Assembly: GCA_001464995.1 (NCBI GenBank)
Contig: LNEQ01000230.1
Location: 1 to 60,506, forward strand
DNA length: 60,506 nt
Reading direction: 5' to 3'
Source of the DNA: Actinobacteria bacterium Ga0077541
GTDB taxonomy: Bacteria > Actinomycetota > Thermoleophilia > Miltoncostaeales > Miltoncostaeaceae
The translations under genes and the position numbers were made by a program. Positions 40,354-48,881 of the stretch are shown here, in pieces. The notes under the pieces were generated by a model. That model saw nothing but the letters and a program-made list of their open reading frames with translations. It was not told where the DNA came from and searched no databases. Every line of letters starts with the position of its first letter. Position 1 is the stretch's first letter.

Positions 40354-41328
40354 TCAAGCGGTGCGCGCGCCCCGCAGGCGGTCGCCGCGCGGGTGCGCGA
40401 GCCCGGCCAGCAGGGCGGCGATCACGAGCAGCACGAGAGCGACGGCGGCCACCCACACCGTCAGCTCGCGCAGCTCGGGCACCGGCGCCACGATCGATCC
40501 GATGTCGGCGAACACCGCCTGGAGGTCCTCGGTGGTGGTGGTCTGGGCGAAGAGTCCGCCGGTGCGCGTGGACATCGCGGCGAGGGTCTCGGAGGGCAGC
40601 GGCTGATCGGGGCGTCCGGGGTCGTTGCCCAGGAGGATGGTGTAGACGGGGACGCCGGCCGACGCCGCGCGCTCGGCGGCGGCCTCGGGCGTGGTCGCCC
40701 GGCGGATCGAGTTGGCCCCGTCGGTCAGCACCAGGATCCGGCCGGCCGAGTCGGACGGGTCGGCCGGAGGGGTCTCGGGAATGGCCCCGGAGGCATCGAG
40801 CGCGGCGAGCGAGGTGGTGACGGCGGTGCCGAGGGCGGTGCCGATGCGAGTCTGGGTGACCCCCTCCAGCGCCTCGCCCAGGGCGGCGCGATCGGTGGTC
40901 GGCGCGAGCACCACCTCGGCGCTCTCGGCGAAGGTGGTCACGCCGATCGCCGTGTCCTCGGGCGCCTCGTCGGCGAAGCGCTCGGCCGCGTCGATGGCCG
41001 AGCCGAGCCGGCTCGGCTGCAGGTCGGTCTTCACCATCGACTCGGAGACGTCGATGGTGATCATCACGCTGCTGCGGCGCTCCTCGGCCGTCGCGTCGAC
41101 CGACGGCCGGGCCATCGCCACGACGCCGGCCGCGACCGCGAGCAGCGCGACGGCCGCGGCCGCGGCCCGCATGGTCCGCGCGCGGCGGGTGGGCCCGACG
41201 GCCATGACGGCCGGATCCGCCCATCGCTCGCCGGCGCTGCGCCGCTCGTTCGCCCACGCGAGCAGGCCCGCGGCCAGCGGGATCAGCAGGAGGAGGGCCC
41301 ACAGCCACCCGGGCGACTGGAAGCTCAT
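40354..41328 (-). CDS. VWA-domain membrane protein (BatB-like)
   Basis: SVMITIDVSESMVKTDLQPSRLGSAIDAAERF, ILVLTDGANSI, flanking TM helices. Confidence 0.85.
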   Translation of the reverse strand: MSFQSPGWLWALLLLIPLAAGLLAWANERRSAGERWADPAVMAVGPTRRARTMRAAAAAVALLAVAAGVVAMARPSVDATAEERRSSVMITIDVSESMVKTDLQPSRLGSAIDAAERFADEAPEDTAIGVTTFAESAEVVLAPTTDRAALGEALEGVTQTRIGTALGTAVTTSLAALDASGAIPETPPADPSDSAGRILVLTDGANSIRRATTPEAAAERAASAGVPVYTILLGNDPGRPDQPLPSETLAAMSTRTGGLFAQTTTTEDLQAVFADIGSIVAPVPELRELTVWVAAVALVLLVIAALLAGLAHPRGDRLRGARTA

Positions 41329-42266
41329 GAGAGGCGCGGCCCAAGCCGCCAGGCGGCGACGCCGGCCATCACCAGCAGCAGGGCCCCGAGGCCGGCGGCC
41401 CAGGCGGTGACCTCGCCCTTCACCCGCTCGGTCCCGATGAAGGTGCCGAGCTGCGCGTAGACCGAGCGCACCGACTCGGCGTCGGTGCTCTCGAAGGCGT
41501 CGCCCCCGGTGATGTCGGCGATCTGCTGCAGCCCCTCGGGGTCGGGCGGCACCGGGGTGCCGTCCGAGAGCGTGCCGGAGGAGGTGCCGAGCGCCACGGT
41601 GAACACCGGCACGCCGGCGGCCTCGGCGTCGTCGGCGGCCAGCGAGGGCGGGATGCCGACGGTGGTGGCGCCGTCCGAGAGCACCACGATCCGGGCCGCC
41701 TCGAGCGTGCCGTCCTCGGTGGCGCCCGGCTGGGTGGCGCGGATCGCCTCGAGAGAGGTCGCGATGGCCTCGCCGACGGCCGTCGCGCCCTCGGGGCGCA
41801 GGCCCTCGATCGCGCGCGCCAGCGCGTCGCGGTCGGTGGTCGGCGCGACGAGCAGGTTGGCCTGGCCGGAGAAGCTGACGAGGCCCACCTGGTACTGGCG
41901 CGGCACCTCCTCGGCGAAGGTCAGCGCGGCATCTTGGGCGGCGCGGAGCCGGTAGGGGTCGACGTCGGTCGCCGACATCGACCCGGAGACGTCGATGGCG
42001 AGCATGATCGTGGCGCGCTCGCGCGGCTCGTCGCGGTAGGCCTCGGGCCGCGCCAGGGCGACGGTGAGGGCCGCGAGCGCCAGCAGGGCCAGCACGAGCG
42101 GGAGATGACGGCGGCGGCGCGGGCCGGGATCGGCCCGCGCGATCAGGTCGAGGTCGGGGTACGCGACGCCCTCCACCGGGCGCTGGCGGCGCCACCAGGC
42201 GACCGCCGCCGCGACGAGCGGCACGGCCAGGAGGGCGAGGAGGACGAGCGGCTGCTGGAAGCTCAC
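41325..42266 (-). CDS. VWA-domain membrane protein (BatA-like)
   Basis: TIMLAIDVSGSMSATDVDPYRLRAAQDAALTF, RIVVLSDGATTVG. Confidence 0.87.
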   Translation of the reverse strand: MSFQQPLVLLALLAVPLVAAAVAWWRRQRPVEGVAYPDLDLIARADPGPRRRRHLPLVLALLALAALTVALARPEAYRDEPRERATIMLAIDVSGSMSATDVDPYRLRAAQDAALTFAEEVPRQYQVGLVSFSGQANLLVAPTTDRDALARAIEGLRPEGATAVGEAIATSLEAIRATQPGATEDGTLEAARIVVLSDGATTVGIPPSLAADDAEAAGVPVFTVALGTSSGTLSDGTPVPPDPEGLQQIADITGGDAFESTDAESVRSVYAQLGTFIGTERVKGEVTAWAAGLGALLLVMAGVAAWRLGPRLS

Positions 42267-43193
42267 GCGTGCGACGCCCGTCGCCGGACCACCGGACGGC
42301 CGAGCGCGCGCGCCAGCGGCAGCACCCAGTCGTCGCCGGTACGGGCGATCACGTGGCGCACCCCGGCGCGCGCGAACATCGCATCGCGGGCGCGGTCGGT
42401 CGCCTCGACCGCGGCGGCGAAGCGGCTCTGGAAGCGGGGGTCGGCGGTGTCGACCAGGTGGCGGCGGCCGGTCTCGAGGTCACGCAGGTGCACCGGGCCC
42501 ACGTCGGGCAGCTCGCGCTCGCGCGGGTCGCGGATCTCGATGGCGATCACCTCGTGGCGGCGGCCGAGCGCACCGATGGCGCGCTCCAGGCCCGGCTGCA
42601 GGGGGAAGTCGGAGATGACCACCAGGGCGCCCCGGTGGCGGGCGATGCGGCCGGCCGACGTGACGGCGCGTGCGAGGTCGGTGCGGCCGTCGCCCTCCTG
42701 CGGGGCGGCGACCCGCTCGAGCGCGGCGAGGGCGGAGATCAGCCCGCGGCGGTCGGCGCGCGGCGGGCGCACGAGGTCGATGTCGCCGGCGGCGGTGGCG
42801 AGCAGACCGAGGCGGTCGCCGCGGCGGCGCATGACGACGCCGACGCCGGCCAGCACGTCGCGGGCCAGGTCGATCTTGGTCTGCGACCGGGTGCCGAAGT
42901 GCATCGACGGGGAGCAGTCCACCAGGGCCCAGGCGGTCAGCACGGGCTCGATCTCCGGTACGCGCACCATGGGCTCGCCCAGGCGCGCGCTGAGCGGCCA
43001 GTCGACCCAGCGCACGTCGTCGCCATCCTCGTAGGAACGCGTCAGCGACGGCTCGCCGCCGGGGCCGGGCCGCCGACCGCGCCGCTCGCCCTGGAGCAGG
43101 CCGTCGAGGCGCCGGCCGATGCGGAGCTCCACGCGGCGCAGCAGGGCCTCCGGGGTGGAGGCGGCGCGAGCGGGCGTCGTGCCGGGCTCCCGG

Positions 43194-43213
<20 letters not shown>
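42263..43213 (-). CDS. DUF58 domain protein
   Basis: SYEDGDDVRWVDWPLSARLGEPMVRVPEIEPVLTAWALVDCSPSMHFG. Confidence 0.88.
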
Positions 43214-44231
<1,018 letters not shown>

Positions 44232-44256
44232 GTGTCTGGCGTCCTGGGTCGTGGGG

Positions 44257-45183
44257 TCAGGGGGCGCTCTCGACCATCGCCCGCACCCGCGAGGCGGGGA
44301 CGGCGAAGCCGATTCCGACGTTGCCCGAGATCGGGCCGAAGATCGAGGTCGGGATGCCGACGAGGCGGCCGCGGAGGTCGAAGAGGCCCCCGCCCGAGTT
44401 CCCGGGGTTGATCGGGGCGTCGATCTGGATCATCGGGACGCCCTCGGGGTTGGTGCGGCCGACGGCGCTGACGATGCCGGCGGTGACGGTGTTCTGCAGG
44501 CCGAACGGGCTTCCGATCGCGAAGACCTGGTCGCCCTGGCGCAGGCCGGCGTCGGGCTCGTCGGCGAGCTCGGCCCCGCGGCCGACCTCGCCCTGCGGCT
44601 CGAGGATCGCGAGGTCCTGGCGCTCGTCGCGGTTGACGATCGTCGCCGGCACCCGCAGGCCGCCGGCCGTGATGAGCGTGACCGACCCGGCGTTCTGGAT
44701 GACGTGGTAGTTGGTTACCACCAGGCCCGACGGGCTGAGGATGACGCCGCTGCCCTGGCTGCCGACGTCGGTCTGCACCTCGACGACGGTGGGCGCGACG
44801 CGGGCGACGGCATCGGTCAGGCCGGGCTCGGTGTCGGCCGGCGGCGTGACCGTGGCGGTCACCCGCGGCGACTCGGCGGCCACCGTGACGGGCGCCGGGT
44901 CGTCGTCGAAGACGCGGGCCGAGACGCCGCCGACGGCGCCGGCGGCCACCACGGCGAGCGTCACCACCGCGGCGGTCCGCAGCCCTCGCGGGGCGCGGCG
45001 CACCGGGCGGGCCGGGGGCGGAAGGGGCCGCGTCGGCTCGTCGGCGAAGGGGGGCAGCGCCCCCGGGCGGGGGGGCGCGGTCTCGAGAGGAGGGAGGTTG
45101 CCCTGCCGGGCCTCGCGGGGGGCGACCGGCGGGAGCCCCTCGGAGCGCGGGCGGGGCTCGAGGGGTGGGAGTTCGTTGCTCAC
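44257..45183 (-). CDS. HtrA/DegP-like trypsin-type serine protease (S1C), no PDZ seen
   Basis: TM anchor; VVEVQTDVGSQGSGVILSPSGLVVTNYHVI, DLAILEP, PINPGNSGGGLFDLRG. Confidence 0.9.
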   Translation of the reverse strand: MSNELPPLEPRPRSEGLPPVAPREARQGNLPPLETAPPRPGALPPFADEPTRPLPPPARPVRRAPRGLRTAAVVTLAVVAAGAVGGVSARVFDDDPAPVTVAAESPRVTATVTPPADTEPGLTDAVARVAPTVVEVQTDVGSQGSGVILSPSGLVVTNYHVIQNAGSVTLITAGGLRVPATIVNRDERQDLAILEPQGEVGRGAELADEPDAGLRQGDQVFAIGSPFGLQNTVTAGIVSAVGRTNPEGVPMIQIDAPINPGNSGGGLFDLRGRLVGIPTSIFGPISGNVGIGFAVPASRVRAMVESAP

Positions 45184-45298
45184 GGGGACAGTTTGTACCG
45201 GCCGAAGGTGAAGGAAGGGTTAGGCGGTGCTTAGAGCACCTCCCGCGCAACCTGTGGATCCGCTGTGAGCCGTGCGCAGACCACCCCGCGCCGCCGGC

Positions 45299-45556
45299 CT
45301 ATCGATGCGTCGCGGTGTTCCTCCGCAGGCGTTCCCGCTGCACGTCGGCCATCTGGTCGGCCAGCTCGTCGGCCATGCGGGCCCGCCCGGCGGCGCGGGT
45401 GCAGCGCATGCGCAGCACGACCAGCCGGCCGCGGCCCTCCTCGTCGAGCTCGCCGAGGGCCTCGATCTCCTCGAGGGCGGCGACGCGGGCGGCCATGGTG
45501 CGCACGCGCGCCCAGAGCGCGTCGGCGACCGCCTCGGAGCGGTCGGTGGTGCTCAC
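45299..45556 (-). CDS. Small charged hypothetical protein (85 aa)
   Basis: ATGA-type overlap with the helicase stop; helical charged composition. Confidence 0.55.
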   Translation of the reverse strand: MSTTDRSEAVADALWARVRTMAARVAALEEIEALGELDEEGRGRLVVLRMRCTRAAGRARMADELADQMADVQRERLRRNTATHR

Positions 45557-48084
45557 GCGGTGGGCGCCTCGGGCGGAGGCGCGCCCCCGGACCCCGCGCT
45601 GCGGGGACGGCGGCGCCGGCGGCGGCGCTTACGGGCGGGCGCCCCGTCGGCTGCGGCGCCCTCGGGGGGCGGCGTGGCGGCCGGGTCGCGGCGCTCCTCG
45701 CGCCGGGGCGGAGGCCCGTCGGTGGGCGTCGCGGGCGCTCCCTCGGGGCCCGCGTCCACGCGCAGGCGACGACGGCGGCGGCGGCGCGGGCGCCCCGGAG
45801 CGGGCGCGCCCTCCTCCGCTCCGGCCCGCTTGCGCGGCTCGCCGCCGACGCCCACCACCTCGGGCTCGGGCAGGCGGGGCAGGCGGGTGCGGAGCGCGTT
45901 CCAGGCCCGGCGCGAGAGCAGCGCCTTCGGCTGGACCGCTCCGACGGCCGCGCGGAGGGCGCGGCGGGCGTCCGGGCTCGAGAGGTCGAGCGCGTCGAGG
46001 TGGCCGCGCAGCTGCGCCCACCCCCCCACGGCTCCGGCGGCGCGCCCCGCCAGGCGCAGGTGCTCGCTGCGCGCCGGCACGTCGCCGGGGCCGAGCACCA
46101 CCAGCAGACGCGCCGCCTGGCCGAGGCGCAGCACCGAGGGGTCCTCGGGTGCGACGGGGTCGGGGGGCGGCTCGCCCGCGGCGCGCAGCCAGAGGCCGAT
46201 CAGCGCGAGCTCGCCGCCGTTGGAGATCAGGTGGTGCGCCTCCCAGGCGGCGATGCGCGCCACCTCCTGGTTGCGGCCGGGGCGCGTGCCGTCGGCGAGG
46301 ACGCGCGAGACGTCCCACGCCCAGCTGGGCGCCCAGACCGACGCCTCGTCGAGGGCCGACCAGCGGCGGCGGCGGTCGCTGGAGCGGCCGAGCTGCTCGA
46401 GCGTGGCGAGCCGCTCCCAGCGGTCGGTCTGGTCGGCGTGCCACCAGAGCGCCCGCAGGCGCTCGCGGGAGGTCATGCGCAGCCGGTCGAGCACGCGGCG
46501 CGGCACGTCGTCGGGGAGGGCGCGCCGCAGGTCGGGCTGCACGAGCAGCGCCGTGGCCCACGCCCGCCAGAGGGGCTGGTCGGCCCCGTCCTGCATGCGC
46601 CGCGCCACGAGGCCGCTGAGCGCCCACCAGGGAACGGCGGCCAGCGGATCGATGCCGGCGGTGACGCGATCGATCAGCTCGTCGACCGTGACGTCGAAGC
46701 TCGCGGCCTGGACCCACTCCTCCATGAGGTTGACGGGGAGGAGGCCCGGGTCGGCCTCGCGCCAGCCGCCGTCGGCGAGACCGGCGGCGATGAGGCCGGG
46801 GGCCGCGGCGGGGTTGACGAGCTTGGCCGAGTCGCCGTCGCGGTCGGCGAGGACCGCCGCGGCCTTGGCGAGCTTGCCGCGCTCGCCGCCCTCGGGCGGG
46901 CCGGCCACGCGGCCGAGCGGCTTGTACCAGCCGAGCCCGAAGACCTCGTGGCTGGTCTGCACCCCCATCGGGTCGCCGGCCGGGAGGAACTCGACCGACA
47001 CGGCCTCCTTGTCGGGGGCCGGGCGCATCACCCGTCCGAGGCGCTGCACGAAGACCCGCTCCGAGGTCGTCGGGGCGAGGTGCATCACCACGGCGGCGCG
47101 CGTCTCGTCCCACCCCTCCGTCAGCAGGTCGGCGTTGCAGAGCACGTCGATCCGGTCGGAGGCGAAGTCGAAGAGCACGCGCTGGAGCTCCTTGGGGGGC
47201 GTCTGCCCCGACACCGCGGCGGCGCGCACGCCGCGCTCGGTGAGCTCCTCGGCGAGCGCGTGCGCCTGTGCGACGGTGGCGGTGTAGGCGACGCCGGCCA
47301 GCTTCAGCGGCTGGAAGTGCTCCACCCAGACCTCGGCGCAGGCGCGGTGCCAGCGCGCGCGATCGAGGGCACGGCCGAGGCTCGCCTGGTCGAAATCGCC
47401 GCGCACGCGGGCCACGTCGGAGAGGTCGACGGCCCGCTCCACGCGCAGCGAGCGCAGGGGGCAGAGGATGCCGCGCTCGATCGCCGAGGCCCGGTCGAGG
47501 GTGGCGGCGACCGGGCCGAACACCTGCTCCACATGGCCGGTGGTGGTGGCGCCCGTCGCCGTGAAGCCCACGACGACCGCGTTGCGCGCCCGGTCGAGCA
47601 GCTTGCGGGTCTGCGCCCCGAGGGTCGCGTGGGCCTCGTCGCAGATCAGCAGGGTCACCGCGTCCCAGTCCATCCGGTCCTGGTGGCGCAGGGCCGCCTG
47701 GTAGGTGCAGACCGTGACCCCGGGCTTTCCGGCCGCGTCGGGTCCCTCGGGGTTGGAGGGGACCGCCGTGAAGTGGCGGGCCAGGCCCGCCGCGGTCTGC
47801 TCGGCCAGGTTCCGCCGCGGCACCAGGACCACCGTGCTGCCCCCGAGCGCCTGGGCCAGCGCCAGGAACATGATCGTCTTGCCCGACCCGGTCGGCGCGT
47901 CGACCCAGGTCCGCATCGTGCCGTGCGTCAGCCGACCGGCCAGCTCGTCGAGGGCCTCGATCTGATGCTCGCGGAGCACGACGTCCGGCCAGGCGGTCGC
48001 CGGTTCGGCGAGCGCGCGCGCGAGTGCCTCGCCGGGCGACGCGGTGGCGGGCGATTCGGTCATCGGATGCGGTGCTTCGGGCAT
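45553..48084 (-). CDS. SF2 DEAD/DEAH-box helicase with Arg-rich disordered C-terminal tail
   Basis: LREHQIEALDEL, VDAPTGSGKTIMFLALAQAL, LLICDEAHATLG, VVGFTATG, VLCNADLLTEGWDE, QRLGRVMRP; tail RPRRRRRRRLRVD ... ARKRRRRRRRPRSAG. Confidence 0.88.
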   Translation of the reverse strand: MPEAPHPMTESPATASPGEALARALAEPATAWPDVVLREHQIEALDELAGRLTHGTMRTWVDAPTGSGKTIMFLALAQALGGSTVVLVPRRNLAEQTAAGLARHFTAVPSNPEGPDAAGKPGVTVCTYQAALRHQDRMDWDAVTLLICDEAHATLGAQTRKLLDRARNAVVVGFTATGATTTGHVEQVFGPVAATLDRASAIERGILCPLRSLRVERAVDLSDVARVRGDFDQASLGRALDRARWHRACAEVWVEHFQPLKLAGVAYTATVAQAHALAEELTERGVRAAAVSGQTPPKELQRVLFDFASDRIDVLCNADLLTEGWDETRAAVVMHLAPTTSERVFVQRLGRVMRPAPDKEAVSVEFLPAGDPMGVQTSHEVFGLGWYKPLGRVAGPPEGGERGKLAKAAAVLADRDGDSAKLVNPAAAPGLIAAGLADGGWREADPGLLPVNLMEEWVQAASFDVTVDELIDRVTAGIDPLAAVPWWALSGLVARRMQDGADQPLWRAWATALLVQPDLRRALPDDVPRRVLDRLRMTSRERLRALWWHADQTDRWERLATLEQLGRSSDRRRRWSALDEASVWAPSWAWDVSRVLADGTRPGRNQEVARIAAWEAHHLISNGGELALIGLWLRAAGEPPPDPVAPEDPSVLRLGQAARLLVVLGPGDVPARSEHLRLAGRAAGAVGGWAQLRGHLDALDLSSPDARRALRAAVGAVQPKALLSRRAWNALRTRLPRLPEPEVVGVGGEPRKRAGAEEGAPAPGRPRRRRRRRLRVDAGPEGAPATPTDGPPPRREERRDPAATPPPEGAAADGAPARKRRRRRRRPRSAGSGGAPPPEAPTA

Positions 48085-48310
48085 CGCGTGCCAACCTCCA
48101 GGGCACGGGCGCAAGCCGGGTCTGATGTCCGGCGCGTCAGCGGTCGCGGTCCGCGCGCGTTCGTCTCGTCACCGGCGAGGGACCGTTTTTCCGTTCGCCG
48201 GCAGCGCGGAGAGATGCGACCGGCCGCAACCCTATCACCGGGCCCGGCGGAGATCACAATCCCTGACGACCGGGGTGGGGGGTAGCATCGCGGGCGGTGA
48301 CACGGACTCC

Positions 48311-48874
48311 ATGACTCCCGAGACCGACACGGTCCCGCCCGAGCGCCCGGAGGGCGGCGGCTGGATCCGCCCGGTGGCCCTCGTCGCCTCGTGCCTGGTG
48401 ATCGGCTTCGTCGGCGGCTGGGTGCTGCGCGGCGACGAGGGCCCGGTGACGGTGCTCGCCCCCGCGGCGCCGGTCGACACGGGCGAGACGGGGTCGGTGA
48501 CGACCGGCGGTACGTCCACCGCGCCGGCCGCCACCACGAGCACGGCCCCCACCACCGCGCCGGCCGCCCCGGCGCCGCCTCCCGACCGCTCCGACATCCG
48601 GCTCGTGGTGCTCAACGGCACCAACGAGAACGGCCTCGCCGGACGCATCGCGGCCCAGGCCGAGAGCCTCGGATACAGCGGCGTGACGGCGGGCAACGCA
48701 CCCACCTCCACGAGCCCGTCGGTCACCTACTTCACCCCCGGCCAGCGGCCCGCGGCGCAGCGCGTCGCCCGCGACCTCGAGATCGAGGCCATCGAGGCGC
48801 TGCCCACCTCGGGCGCACTGGCGGCGGCCACGCCCGAGGGCACCGACGTGGCGCTCGTCCTCGGCCCCGGGTAG
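48311..48874 (+). CDS. LytR C-terminal-domain membrane protein
   Basis: N-terminal TM, Thr/Ala/Pro linker, IRLVVLNGTNENGLAGRIAAQAESLGYSG. Confidence 0.8.
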   Translation: MTPETDTVPPERPEGGGWIRPVALVASCLVIGFVGGWVLRGDEGPVTVLAPAAPVDTGETGSVTTGGTSTAPAATTSTAPTTAPAAPAPPPDRSDIRLVVLNGTNENGLAGRIAAQAESLGYSGVTAGNAPTSTSPSVTYFTPGQRPAAQRVARDLEIEAIEALPTSGALAAATPEGTDVALVLGPG

Positions 48875-48881
48875 ATGCCGG

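Noticed and set aside
45215-45245. ggtgct-tag-agcacc hairpin downstream of/near HtrA as a terminator
   Set aside because: Short 6-bp stem without a clear U-tract and positioned upstream of the gene's start; too weak to call.
45553-48084. Helicase as part of a restriction/defence system
   Set aside because: The core is Res/SF2-like, but there is no methyltransferase, nuclease or specificity gene next to it, and the Arg-rich tail argues for an RNA-related role.
45265-48285. 1006-aa plus-strand ORF
   Set aside because: Antisense shadow of the SF2 helicase gene; Arg/Gly/Ala/Pro low complexity.
48297-48874. GTG at 48297 as the leaderless start of the LytR_C protein
   Set aside because: That frame hits TGA after five codons; the real CDS starts at ATG 48311. 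Retained only as a possible mini-ORF.
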